Positions 8,403-16,593 of a stretch of DNA of 44,158 nt are shown here, in pieces; position 1 is the first letter of the stretch, and each line of letters begins with the position of its first letter. Origin of the DNA: Sulfurovum sp. (GTDB lineage Bacteria; Campylobacterota; Campylobacteria; Campylobacterales; Sulfurovaceae); contig JAQVHV010000003.1 of NCBI GenBank assembly GCA_028696055.1, forward strand, positions 1-44,158, read 5' to 3'. Both the position numbers and the translations under genes were made by a program. The notes below the pieces were generated by a model that was not told where the DNA came from, did not search any database, and saw nothing but the letters and a program-made list of their open reading frames with translations.

Positions 8403-8587
8403 TCCTCCATTTTAAAGCGGCAATCTCCCAGCGTAACGGTTTTGCATTTTTTAACCTCTGCAAGGATATATTCCCACGTCGCTTCCACGTCGGTTTCGGG
8501 CATCTCTTTCTCGATGATGTTCATCGCCTCCTGTTTTGAAGTTTTTGTCCACTTCTTCTCATAGGTATACTGCGTAAGTATCTGCAC
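8399..8587 (-). CDS. Small conserved-looking protein of unknown function (62 aa)
   Basis: Starts VQILTQYTYEKKWTKTSKQE, then an acidic region (EKEMPETDVEATWEYILAEV) and ends with LGDCRFKMED. It is soluble and mixed-charge, with no domain I recognise. The GTG at 8585-8587 has AAAGGG 8 nt upstream; a GTG three codons earlier overlaps that site. It follows the stop of the next small minus-strand gene by 14 nt, and its stop overlaps the tcdA stop by 4 bp on the other strand. Confidence 0.6.
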   Translation of the reverse strand: MQILTQYTYEKKWTKTSKQEAMNIIEKEMPETDVEATWEYILAEVKKCKTVTLGDCRFKMED

Positions 8588-8601
8588 GCTGTTCACCCTT
8601 T

Positions 8602-8796
8602 CTATATCCAACCCAATTCGGCAAAGATCGGCTCCATCTCCATCCACCAGTTCTGAAATCTCACTGAGATATCATTGATCGCCTCATCTTCTTCTCGCCA
8701 CTCTTCCAGCTTCTCCAGGATAAGCGGTTTGTTCTCTTCGGAGACTTTCTCGGATTTTTGCACGTGCTGGATCACCTCTTCGATTTTCTCTTTCAT
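8602..8796 (-). CDS. Small acidic helical protein of unknown function (64 aa)
   Basis: Begins MKEKIEEVIQHVQKSEKVSE; highly charged and probably all helical, with an aromatic patch (FQNWWMEMEPIFAELGW) at the C-terminus. AAGGG lies 7 nt before the ATG. It is probably cotranscribed with the 62-residue gene downstream. I do not recognise the family; its neighbours (tcdA, nhaA) give no clear hint. Confidence 0.6.
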   Translation of the reverse strand: MKEKIEEVIQHVQKSEKVSEENKPLILEKLEEWREEDEAINDISVRFQNWWMEMEPIFAELGWI

Positions 8797-8912
8797 AGTA
8801 CTGCCCTTCTAAATCGTTTTAACTATTGTAGTTGATTCTCTATGAAAATGTCAATAACTTTTTATCTCTTTTACTGTATTGTTTCATCTAATAAAGGAGA
8901 CAATGATAAACT

Positions 8913-10088
8913 ATGTATAAAGAAACTCTACTCAATTTTATCAGGAAAGAATCATCAGCGGGGATTATCCTCATTATGACAACCATAGCGGCACTGCTGC
9001 TTCAGAACGGACCGCTCTCGGACTACTACAGCGGCTTTTTGCATACCCACGTCGAGATACGATTCGGAGAGCTTCAGATAGCCAAACCTCTCTTACTGTG
9101 GGTCAATGACGGACTGATGGCAATCTTCTTCTTCATGATAGGACTTGAGGTTAAAAGAGAAGTCATGGAGGGACATCTCTCCTCTCTCCGGCAAATTACT
9201 CTGCCGGCAATTGCCGCTGTAGGGGGAATGGTTGTCCCGGCACTCTTTTTTATGCTTTTCAACGCCGGCGATGAATTTGCAATGAACGGATGGGCGATAC
9301 CCACCGCTACCGATATTGCCTTTGCGTTGGGGATCCTCTCATTGCTTGGACCGCGCGTGCCTGTATCACTCAAGATCTTTCTGATGGCACTGGCGATCAT
9401 CGATGACCTTGGAGCCATTATCATTATAGCGCTCTTCTACACGACAGACCTCTCCACCACATCAATTGTCATTGCGAGCATCGCATTGGCTGTGCTCTTT
9501 GCCTTCAATCGGTTGAACGTTGTGAAACAATCGCTTTATATTGTTGTAGGTATTGTACTGTGGGTCTCCGTGCTGAAATCCGGAGTACATGCCACATTGG
9601 CCGGCGTTGCGCTCGCATTTATGATACCACTTACATCCAAAGATGAAAGAGGACAGACTTTCTCCATGCTCAAGAATATGGAGCATGGGTTGCATTACTG
9701 GGTGGCGTTCTTCATCCTTCCTCTCTTTGCCTTTGTCAATGCCGGCGTAGACCTCCGCGGAATCTCTGTTGAAGAGATCGTCGGACCTGTCCCTATGGGT
9801 ATCATGATGGGACTTTTCATAGGAAAACAAGTAGGCGTTTTTGGCTTTTCGTGGATCGCGATCAAACTGGGACTTGCTTCACGCCCTACCGGCTCGACAT
9901 GGATACAGCTCTATGGGGTAGCCATCCTTACAGGTATCGGATTCACCATGAGTCTCTTTGTCGACAGCTTGGCCTTCAACGATACCGATCTTTTCCGTTA
10001 TGCCGATAAACTGGCGATCCTGCTTGGATCTTTCCTCTCCGGCATCACCGGCTATCTCTTGTTAAAATCAAAATTCAGCAGAAGATAA
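8913..10088 (+). CDS. nhaA: Na+/H+ antiporter NhaA
   Basis: Inner-membrane sodium/proton antiporter for pH and Na+ homeostasis. 391 residues with about 12 membrane segments. Hallmarks are LLLWVNDGLMAIFFFMIGLE, the helix-IV motif GWAIPTATDIAFALG, and LMALAIIDDLGAIIIIALF, which carries the adjacent Asp-Asp pair (equivalent to D163/D164) that binds Na+. The C-terminal LYGVAILTGIGFTMSLFV is also typical. AAAGGAG lies 13 nt from the ATG, a long spacing; a five-codon frame (8903-8920) sits between the two. Confidence 0.97.
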   Translation: MYKETLLNFIRKESSAGIILIMTTIAALLLQNGPLSDYYSGFLHTHVEIRFGELQIAKPLLLWVNDGLMAIFFFMIGLEVKREVMEGHLSSLRQITLPAIAAVGGMVVPALFFMLFNAGDEFAMNGWAIPTATDIAFALGILSLLGPRVPVSLKIFLMALAIIDDLGAIIIIALFYTTDLSTTSIVIASIALAVLFAFNRLNVVKQSLYIVVGIVLWVSVLKSGVHATLAGVALAFMIPLTSKDERGQTFSMLKNMEHGLHYWVAFFILPLFAFVNAGVDLRGISVEEIVGPVPMGIMMGLFIGKQVGVFGFSWIAIKLGLASRPTGSTWIQLYGVAILTGIGFTMSLFVDSLAFNDTDLFRYADKLAILLGSFLSGITGYLLLKSKFSRR

Positions 10089-10147
10089 CCCTCTTCATTC
10101 CCTCTCTTATGAGGGGGGATCCAATAACATCAAAAGCACCATTACGC

Positions 10148-10153
10148 TATAAT
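10148..10153 (+). promoter_or_regulatory. Probable -10 element for valS
   Basis: A perfect TATAAT lies 17 nt before the first valS ATG and 32 nt before the second. No convincing -35 is visible. Its closeness to the first ATG makes the second ATG (10186) more comfortable for ribosome binding. Confidence 0.45.
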
Positions 10154-10170
10154 CGCGGCATATTATCTAA

Positions 10171-12846
10171 ATGACGGACAAAACAATGAGTGAAACTACC
10201 CAAAATACCAATAACAAAAAGGGCTACGATCCCAAGGCCACTGAAGACAAGTACTACAAGATATGGGAAGAGCGCGGATACTTTGAAATAGATGGTAACC
10301 AGGCAATTCAGCAAACAGATGATGATGGTAAGGCAAAAACCTTTGCCATCATGATGCCGCCTCCAAATGTCACAGGAAGTCTGCATATAGGTCATGCACT
10401 GACATTCACACTCCAGGACATCATCACCCGTTACAAAAGAATGGACGGATATAAAACACTCTGGCAGCCGGGGACCGACCATGCGGGTATCGCTACCCAG
10501 AATGTCGTAGAGAAACAACTGCTTGCGGAAGGTACCACTAAGGAAGAGATAGGTAGAGAAGCATTTCTTGAACGCGCCTGGAAGCAAAAAGAGACAAGCG
10601 GCGGCAGTATCGTCCACCAGATGAGAAAACTGGGGGTATCCCCGGCATGGAGCCGTGAGAGATTTACGATGGATGAGGGACTGAAAGAAGCAGTTAAAGA
10701 GGCTTTTGTCCACCTCTATAACGAAGGGATGATCGTACAGAACAACTATATGATCAACTGGTGTACGCATGACGGTGCACTCTCGGATATCGAAGTAGAA
10801 CACGAAGAGGTCAACGGCAAATTCTACCACATGAACTACCACTTTGCTGACGGCAGCGGGCATATCACGGTCGCTACGACAAGACCCGAAACCTACTTCG
10901 GGGATACAGCGATCATGGTACACCCGGAGGATGAGCGCTACACAGATATCATCGGCAAAGAGGTGATCATACCGTTGACGGACAGGAAGATCAAAGTGAT
11001 CGCTGATGCACACGTTGACAGGGAGTTTGGTACGGGTATCGTAAAGGTAACTCCGGCGCACGACCAGAACGACTACGAAGTCGGAAAGCGTCACGACCTG
11101 GAGTTCATCACGGTATTTGATGAGAAAGGTATCTTGAACGAATACTGCGGCGAGTTTGCAGGGATGGAGAGACTTGAAGCAAGAAAGCCGATCGTAGAGA
11201 AGCTTGAAAAAGAGGGGTATATCGTCAAGATAGAGGAGCATGTACACCAGGTCGGCCACTGCTACAGATGTAAGAACATCGTCGAGCCCTATATCTCAAA
11301 ACAGTGGTTTGTCAGAAGCGAAGTGGCAAAGAACTCTATCGAGAAGACCTATGCCGGTGAGGCACAGTTCCACCCGCAGCACTGGCTCAACTCCTACAGG
11401 GCATGGATGGATGAACTGAGAGACTGGTGTATCTCCAGACAGCTCTGGTGGGGGCACAGGATCCCGGTATTCTACTGTGACGAGTGCGGCCACCAGTGGG
11501 CGGACAAGCATGACCATCCCGAAGCGTGTCCTCACTGTGCGAGCAAAAATATCCATCAGGACCCTGATGTACTTGATACATGGTTCTCCTCCGCACTCTG
11601 GGCATTCTCTCCGCTTGGCTGGGGGAACAACGGCAAGATGGCAGGCACCTACAACGACACGGACCTTGCCGACTTCTACCCCAACTCACTGCTGATCACC
11701 GGATTTGACATTATGTTCTTCTGGGTGGCACGTATGATGATGATGGGTGAGCACTTCATGGGTGAGCTTCCGTTCAAAGATATCTATATGCATGCGCTTG
11801 TAAGAGATGAGCACGGTGCGAAGATGAGTAAATCCAAAGGGAACGTCATCGACCCGCTGGATATGGTCGAAGAGCACAGTGCGGATATCATCAGGTTTAC
11901 CCTGGCATTCCTTGCGGTACAGGGAAGAGATATCAAGCTTGGTGCCAAGAACCTTGAGCAGTTCAGGAACTTCACCAACAAGCTCTACAATGCAAGCAAC
12001 TTCCTTCAGATGAATGTGGATACTTTTGCTGACCTCAAGGATATTGAGATCAAAACACCGCTTGGAAGATATATGCAGAGCCGTCTGGCAAAAGCGGTCG
12101 AAGAGGTACGCGAAACGCTCGAGACCTACAAGTTCAATGAAGCGGCAAGCAACCTCTATAGATTTGTATGGAACGAGTTCTGTGACTGGGGGATCGAATA
12201 CTCCAAAGCGTCCAAAGAGTCTATCGCCGAACTGGGTGCGATCTTCAAAGAGACATTGAAAATGGTCTCTCCGTTCATGCCGTTTATCTCTGAGCACCTC
12301 TACCACAAGCTTTCAGGTACCGAGCTTGAAAGCGGTGAGTCGGTGATGGTGATGAACTTCCCTAAAGCGGTGGCTACGGATGAAGATGCCGAAGCGATGT
12401 TTGCGATCATCGAAGAGGCGATCACTGCGATCAGAAGGGCGAAGGTGATCATCGATATGGGTAACTCCAAGATCGCCAAAGCCTATGTCAAACTGGGCAG
12501 AGAGATCGACAGAGAAGCGGCAAAACCGTTCATCGAAAAACTTGCGAAAGTCGAGGATGTGGAGTTTGTCGATGCCAAAGTGGAGAACTCTGTGACCGAT
12601 GTAAGTGACAACCTTGAGGTCTACATCCCGACAGATGAGATCGACCTGAGTGCGATCATCGGCAAACTGAGCAAGCAAAAAGAGAAGCTTGAGAAAGAGA
12701 TCAACAAGCTCAGCGGGATGCTTGGCAACGAGAAGTTCGTGGCAAATGCACCTGAGCAGGTCATCGCCGAGAACAGAAAAGCGCTTGAGGATGCTCAAGC
12801 AAAAATGGAAAAAGTGGCAGCAGAGCTTGCAGGATTTGGGGTATAA
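10171..12846 (+). CDS. valS: Valyl-tRNA synthetase
   Basis: Class I synthetase that charges tRNA-Val. In 891 residues, HIGH is at 72-75 (within PPPNVTGSLHIGH), the CP1 editing domain follows with ATTRPETYFGDTAIMVHP, and KMSKS starts near residue 551. The Cys pairs CYRCKN and CDEC...CPHC suggest zinc knuckles. The anticodon-binding domain and a C-terminal coiled coil (about 830-890) complete the family layout. Length is normal. The start could be ATG 10171 or ATG 10186 (MSETTQNT); neither has a strong ribosome-binding site. Confidence 0.97.
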   Translation: MTDKTMSETTQNTNNKKGYDPKATEDKYYKIWEERGYFEIDGNQAIQQTDDDGKAKTFAIMMPPPNVTGSLHIGHALTFTLQDIITRYKRMDGYKTLWQPGTDHAGIATQNVVEKQLLAEGTTKEEIGREAFLERAWKQKETSGGSIVHQMRKLGVSPAWSRERFTMDEGLKEAVKEAFVHLYNEGMIVQNNYMINWCTHDGALSDIEVEHEEVNGKFYHMNYHFADGSGHITVATTRPETYFGDTAIMVHPEDERYTDIIGKEVIIPLTDRKIKVIADAHVDREFGTGIVKVTPAHDQNDYEVGKRHDLEFITVFDEKGILNEYCGEFAGMERLEARKPIVEKLEKEGYIVKIEEHVHQVGHCYRCKNIVEPYISKQWFVRSEVAKNSIEKTYAGEAQFHPQHWLNSYRAWMDELRDWCISRQLWWGHRIPVFYCDECGHQWADKHDHPEACPHCASKNIHQDPDVLDTWFSSALWAFSPLGWGNNGKMAGTYNDTDLADFYPNSLLITGFDIMFFWVARMMMMGEHFMGELPFKDIYMHALVRDEHGAKMSKSKGNVIDPLDMVEEHSADIIRFTLAFLAVQGRDIKLGAKNLEQFRNFTNKLYNASNFLQMNVDTFADLKDIEIKTPLGRYMQSRLAKAVEEVRETLETYKFNEAASNLYRFVWNEFCDWGIEYSKASKESIAELGAIFKETLKMVSPFMPFISEHLYHKLSGTELESGESVMVMNFPKAVATDEDAEAMFAIIEEAITAIRRAKVIIDMGNSKIAKAYVKLGREIDREAAKPFIEKLAKVEDVEFVDAKVENSVTDVSDNLEVYIPTDEIDLSAIIGKLSKQKEKLEKEINKLSGMLGNEKFVANAPEQVIAENRKALEDAQAKMEKVAAELAGFGV

Positions 12847-12867
12847 ACCACCAATCCTGCACTTCCG

Positions 12868-12901
12868 TCCTTCTGTCTGTAAAGAAGGATGACGCTTTTT
12901 T
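12868..12901 (+). terminator. Rho-independent terminator after valS
   Basis: TCCTTCT (12868-12874) pairs perfectly with AGAAGGA (12883-12889) across an 8-nt loop. A T6 run follows at 12896-12901, six bases past the stem. It lies just downstream of the valS stop. Confidence 0.7.
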
Positions 12902-13006
12902 ACCTGCTTATTTACAAAAATCGAAAATAAACCGCAAATAAATTTTACTTTCAACTTTTCAATGTATAGTAAAAGCAATCAATTAAAACCTCTACAGGAA
13001 TAGACA

Positions 13007-13591
13007 ATGACCCAAAAAGCACAGGAAGCCTACAACCACCTGCTCAACAAAGCCTATGACAAGGCCTTCGTACTCTATAGCGAGATGGCTGCACAAAACG
13101 ACCCGGTGGCACACTACTACCTGGGGTTCCTCCACTTCAGGGGATTCGGCGTAGACCAGGACAGCAAAAAAGCCTTTGCACACTACCTTGAAGCAGCCAC
13201 GAGGGAAGTACCGCTGGCACAGTTCGATACAGCGCTGATGCTGGAAAACGGCGAAGGGTGCGAGCAGAACTTCTCAGAAGCGGCATTCTGGTACGAAGAG
13301 GCGGCAAAACGCGGCAACATCGATGCCTTCAACAACCTTGCAGCGATGTATAAAGAGGGGCGCGGTGTCCTCCAGGACTACCAGAAAGCATTTATCCTCT
13401 TCAAAAAGGCTGCCATGGCAGGCAATGCCTCTGCGCAATTCAACCTCGGTGCACTCTATGACCTTGGCCTGGGGTGCGAAGAGGATAAAGAGCAGGCGAT
13501 CGAGTGGTGCCGAAAAGCAGCTTACCAGGGCCACCAGAAAGCAAAAGAGATCATTATGAGAATGCAGAACGAAGGAAAGATCGTTTTCTAG
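13007..13591 (+). CDS. Sel1-like repeat (tetratricopeptide-type) protein
   Basis: 194 residues built of about five Sel1 repeats: units such as AQFDTALMLENGEGCEQNFS and AFNNLAAMYKEGRGVLQDYQ show the A..xLG..Y..G.GV..D...A..W..KAA pattern. Such solenoids are protein-protein adaptors; many in Campylobacterota are secreted Cys-rich proteins, but this one has few Cys and no signal peptide, so it is probably cytoplasmic. AGGA lies 8-9 nt upstream; a TATAGT box is at 12965-12970. Partner unknown. Confidence 0.88.
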   Translation: MTQKAQEAYNHLLNKAYDKAFVLYSEMAAQNDPVAHYYLGFLHFRGFGVDQDSKKAFAHYLEAATREVPLAQFDTALMLENGEGCEQNFSEAAFWYEEAAKRGNIDAFNNLAAMYKEGRGVLQDYQKAFILFKKAAMAGNASAQFNLGALYDLGLGCEEDKEQAIEWCRKAAYQGHQKAKEIIMRMQNEGKIVF

Positions 13592-13609
13592 CCCCTGCCC
13601 TCTCAGGGG
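13592..13609 (+). terminator. Stem-loop directly after the Sel1-repeat gene
   Basis: CCCCTG-ccctct-CAGGGG begins at the base after the stop codon. The stem is 6 bp and GC-rich, and the following sequence is pyrimidine-rich (CTCTCTTCTCTTC) rather than a T-run, so intrinsic termination is only possible. Confidence 0.4.
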
Positions 13610-13988
13610 AGAAGGGTTCCCTCTCTTCTCTTCTACTTCTTTTCCTTATAAAACCTACCATACAGCACATTTTATGAGATTTTGCATTTTTTTAACAAAT
13701 ACACATTTTGTGGTTTTATGAAGATATGTTCCCAATAAACAAACACTTTGTGCAAATATCGCTGATCTCCTCGCAAAATACACACTCTATTTTGAAATGT
13801 TTTAGCTATTTTGAGCTTTTTTCATGTAAAATATTCAAAATAAGGGGTTTTTATTCAATAAACACACATTTTTTCTGTTGGTTTTTCTTTGGATTGCTGG
13901 CTAATTAATACAAAGTGTTGGTTGAATGAATAGTTATCATCCAAAATCACAATAATCTAAATTTAAGGTATTAGCATGTATGATTTTA
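13610..13988. other. AT-rich non-coding stretch with repeated A/T-CACA motifs
   Basis: No credible gene. Four loosely related motifs lie on the plus strand: AAATACACATTTTG (about 13698), AATAAACAAACACTTTG (about 13735), AAATACACACTCTATTTTG (about 13776) and AATAAACACACATTTTT (about 13858). Base composition drops sharply here relative to valS, marking the start of the AT-rich accessory region. Confidence 0.4.
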
Positions 13989-14004
13989 CCAAACAATCGT
14001 TTGG
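13989..14004. promoter_or_regulatory. Operator-like palindrome at the tetR start
   Basis: CCAAACAATCGTTTGG: arms CCAAAC and GTTTGG are perfect inverted repeats around AATC. It ends 8 nt before the tetR ATG I favour. The 15-mer CAAACAATCGTTTGG recurs exactly at 14591-14605, just after tetR and before the next gene, which is the classic layout of a TetR autoregulatory and target operator pair. Confidence 0.7.
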
Positions 14005-14012
14005 GGAACTAT

Positions 14013-14570
14013 ATGGCAATACAGAAAACTTCTCGTGAAGAGATATTAAAACAATCAGCGAAATTATTCAAAACAAAAGGATATTACAATACTTCAATGT
14101 CAGATATTGCTGATGCCTGCGGATTGCTTAAAGGTAGCATCTATCATCATTTTAAAAGCAAAGATGATATAGGTATAGAATCATTAAAATTTATACATGA
14201 ATACTTTAGAAATGAGATTTTTTCCATAGCTTATAGGGATGATTTGAGAACTTTAGAAAAAATTAAATTGATTGTGAAAAAAACAGATGATTACTTTTTA
14301 CATAGTGAAGGTGGTTGCCTATTGGGGAATTTGGCACTTGAAGTGTCGTGGACAGATATCAAATTTAAAGATGAAATAAAAGATTATTTTACAAACTGGG
14401 AAAAAGCATTATACACAATTTTTAAAGAAAAAATCAATGATAATAAAGCGCATGAATTATCAAAAGAATTTGTTGAGTCAATACAAGGTTCAATCATGAT
14501 GATGAATCTTTACAACGATAAAAAAAGATACCTAAAAGTAGGTCAAAAAATGATTCATTTACTAGAGTAA
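14013..14570 (+). CDS. TetR/AcrR-family transcriptional repressor
   Basis: 185 residues. The N-terminal helix-turn-helix is clear: REEILKQSAKLFKTKGYYNT followed by SMSDIADACGLLKGSIYHHF, the TetR consensus. The rest is the all-helical ligand domain with GGCLLGNLALEVSWTD; Cys102 sits in a conserved-looking pocket segment and could be a redox or electrophile sensor (inference). I favour ATG 14013 over ATG 13980: GGGGA lies just upstream, and the earlier start would place the operator inside the gene. It probably represses itself and the HDO-HPP genes. Codon use is AT-rich, unlike flanking housekeeping genes. Confidence 0.9.
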   Translation: MAIQKTSREEILKQSAKLFKTKGYYNTSMSDIADACGLLKGSIYHHFKSKDDIGIESLKFIHEYFRNEIFSIAYRDDLRTLEKIKLIVKKTDDYFLHSEGGCLLGNLALEVSWTDIKFKDEIKDYFTNWEKALYTIFKEKINDNKAHELSKEFVESIQGSIMMMNLYNDKKRYLKVGQKMIHLLE

Positions 14571-14589
14571 ATTTTTTTGGCCTATTTTA

Positions 14590-14613
14590 TCAAACAATCG
14601 TTTGGTTGTTTGA
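14590..14613. promoter_or_regulatory. Second operator-like palindrome, upstream of the HDO gene
   Basis: TCAAACAA (14590-14597) and TTGTTTGA (14606-14613) are perfect 8-bp inverted repeats around TCGTTTGG. The left part contains the exact 15-mer CAAACAATCGTTTGG found at the tetR start. It lies 20 nt after the tetR stop and about 100 nt before the next gene. Confidence 0.7.
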
Positions 14614-14710
14614 GGAGGTTTCAGAAAGAAAATTATAAACATAAACAAATGGTACAAATAGCTAAAGTTAGCCAAATAAAGGCTCAAAAAACAAAAAACA
14701 AGGAAAACAA

Positions 14711-15454
14711 ATGTCATTATACGAAGAAATTAATTATCAAGAACTAGAGTTATTAGAAAAAAAACACAATTGGATTGTAGAGCCTATTTATAAAGCTTCT
14801 ACCTATGTTAAAAATATGCCATTTTATGAGTGGATTGAGAATTTAGACAATCCTGAAGATTTTAAAGAAGCTGGATGCCAACTATATTATCATTCTGATA
14901 CTTTTCCAAAGGTTATGGGATTAATGTTGGCATTAACTCCACTAAAAGAAAGCAATATGATGCCATTTTATGCGAAACATGCTTATGGAGAATCTGATCA
15001 CTCTCAAATGCTTTTAGATTGGATGATTAAGTACGGTTTAGTAAAAGATTATGAGGAAATTAATGATGTAATAATTACGAAAGAAACCAATGCTTGTGTT
15101 AATTATGCTTATCAAATGGCAATTGAACAAGATAGAGAAAAATGGCTTGTTGGACTTAATAGTGGAATTGAAAGATGCTCAAATGATTTTTTTAAAGCAA
15201 TTTCTCCTAAATTGCATAGTCTAAATGTGGGTGATGAATATTTTGATGTGCATGTAGAAGCAGATGAGCATCATAGCATTATGGGACTTGATTATATTGA
15301 ACAATACGATCCAAATTCAAAAAGGGGGCAAATTTTAATTTCTAAAGCTTTAGAGGGTATTGAACTATGGGCTAGCATGATTCATTCATGGATTGGAATA
15401 TACACTTATCCAAAGTTTGACTTAAAAGGAAATTTAATTAAGGAAATTAAATGA
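14711..15454 (+). CDS. Haem-oxygenase-like putative diiron/iron-containing redox enzyme
   Basis: 247 residues, soluble and helical, resembling the TenA/PqqC/haem-oxygenase-like (HDO) superfamily. Possible metal ligands cluster in two helices: KHAYGESDHSQ (His90, Glu94, Asp96, His97) and FDVHVEADEHHS (His181, Glu183, Asp185, His187, His188), with Glu154 between. Other HDO members oxidise small amines or lipids with O2, or act as PQQ- or thiamine-pathway enzymes; the substrate here is unknown. AAGGA is 7 nt before the ATG. Its stop overlaps the HPP-gene start (ATGA), so the two work in the same unit, probably under the TetR protein upstream. Confidence 0.7.
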   Translation: MSLYEEINYQELELLEKKHNWIVEPIYKASTYVKNMPFYEWIENLDNPEDFKEAGCQLYYHSDTFPKVMGLMLALTPLKESNMMPFYAKHAYGESDHSQMLLDWMIKYGLVKDYEEINDVIITKETNACVNYAYQMAIEQDREKWLVGLNSGIERCSNDFFKAISPKLHSLNVGDEYFDVHVEADEHHSIMGLDYIEQYDPNSKRGQILISKALEGIELWASMIHSWIGIYTYPKFDLKGNLIKEIK

Positions 15455-15963
15455 TAAACTATTTTATTAAATTTAAAGGTGAACATCAAGCATTACCTCC
15501 AAAAGCAACAATATCATCTATTATATTTGCTTGGATAGGTGGATTTATCGCTATCTCTTCAGTAGCTGTATTAACAAATATAACAGAGCATCCGTTGGTT
15601 CTAGGTTCTTTTGGAGCTTCGTGTGTTCTATTGTTCGGATTTCCAAAAAGTCCTTTTTCTCAACCTAGAAATGTTATTTTAGGACATTTTTTATCTAGCT
15701 TTATAGGTCTTACTTTTTACCATTTTATAGGAGATGCATGGTGGAGCTTAGGAATGGCACTTGCTACTGCAATATCAGTTATGATAGTGACAAGAACTGT
15801 ACACCCACCTGCAGGTTCAAATCCTGTTATTGTGTTTTTAGTAGGTGCAAAGTGGACATTTTTATTGACACCAACTTTGATTGGTGCTATTATTCTCGTA
15901 GTTGTGGCACTATTTTACATAAATATTGATAAGAAACAACATTACCCATCATATTGGTTTTAA
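15451..15963 (+). CDS. HPP-family membrane protein
   Basis: 170 residues with four to five membrane segments (IIFAWIGGFIAISSVAVL; LVLGSFGASCVLLFGFP; FLSSFIGLTFYHFIG; LLTPTLIGAIILVVVALFYI). The family name motif His-Pro-Pro is at 118-120 in RTVHPPAGSNP. Plant and cyanobacterial HPP proteins are reported nitrite transporters; bacterial members are mostly uncharacterised. Translationally coupled to the HDO gene. A transport or membrane partner role for the HDO enzyme's substrate is inference. Confidence 0.9.
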   Translation: MINYFIKFKGEHQALPPKATISSIIFAWIGGFIAISSVAVLTNITEHPLVLGSFGASCVLLFGFPKSPFSQPRNVILGHFLSSFIGLTFYHFIGDAWWSLGMALATAISVMIVTRTVHPPAGSNPVIVFLVGAKWTFLLTPTLIGAIILVVVALFYINIDKKQHYPSYWF

Positions 15964-15982
15964 AGATGATAACAAAACATAG

Positions 15983-16018
15983 TAGCCAATAAATTACCTA
16001 GCGGCAATTTATTGGCTA
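15983..16018. terminator. Bidirectional terminator-like hairpin between convergent genes
   Basis: TAGCCAATAAATT (15983-15995) and AATTTATTGGCTA (16006-16018) form a perfect 13-bp stem with a 10-nt loop. It lies between the HPP gene and a converging minus-strand gene. No immediate T-run, but stem length and location fit a shared terminator. Confidence 0.6.
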
Positions 16019-16043
16019 TATTCAGTCGTTAGTAGTATTTTTT

Positions 16044-16562
16044 TCATTTATATCCATCCTCAAGTAAAATAAAAAAATCATTTAATATCTTATATCCCTT
16101 TTCTTTAGATATGTCATCATATCCCATTGCTGAAGCTAACGACGCATCTATAACAAAATTTGAAGCTATTGATGAACCTATATTCATAATATTTTCTGCT
16201 TGGGCTGGATTTTGATAAGTTAATTCTTGTATCTCTTTGATTACCCTTCTTATATAATTATCTGACCAATTTAATTTATCTTTAAAAAATAATTTTGTTA
16301 AACCATGAGCTTTATCATATGCGTCCTGTATATCTAAATTGTTGTGAAATGTACTTTCATATTGATATGTGACAATATTGAAATAACCTGTTACAACCAA
16401 AAAACATATAAGTTTTTGCTCACTATCTAACTGAGTACCGTACAGTAATTGTTTATAATAATCATTATGTTGGAGAATGGACATCATACTATTGTGTGTA
16501 TAATCATATCTTTTTCTAGCATTACCATTAAATGCATTACTAATATTATCAAACAAGCCCAT
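16044..16562 (-). CDS. Unknown 172-aa protein, MGLF-type start
   Basis: Begins MGLFDNISNAFNGNARKRYD; soluble, rich in Asn/Tyr/Lys, probably helical, with a hydrophobic helix LICFLVVTGYFNIV in the middle and a C-terminal SSIASNFVIDASLASAMGYD. I do not recognise a family. It lies 31 nt downstream of another minus-strand gene whose product also begins MGLF followed by an amphipathic stretch, so the two are probably cotranscribed and may be distant paralogues or partners. AGGAA lies about 4 nt upstream. AT-rich codon use points to horizontal origin. Confidence 0.65.
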   Translation of the reverse strand: MGLFDNISNAFNGNARKRYDYTHNSMMSILQHNDYYKQLLYGTQLDSEQKLICFLVVTGYFNIVTYQYESTFHNNLDIQDAYDKAHGLTKLFFKDKLNWSDNYIRRVIKEIQELTYQNPAQAENIMNIGSSIASNFVIDASLASAMGYDDISKEKGYKILNDFFILLEDGYK

Positions 16563-16593
16563 ACTATTCCTTTTTTATCTAAAAATTTTAAAA

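Noticed and set aside
10147-11259. A 370-codon open frame on the minus strand opposite valS
   Set aside because: It lies wholly antisense to a clearly conserved synthetase and its product has no recognisable features; it is a codon-bias shadow.
13708-13908. A 66-codon plus-strand frame in the AT-rich gap
   Set aside because: Phe/Ile/Ser-rich translation typical of AT-rich non-coding DNA; no ribosome-binding site.
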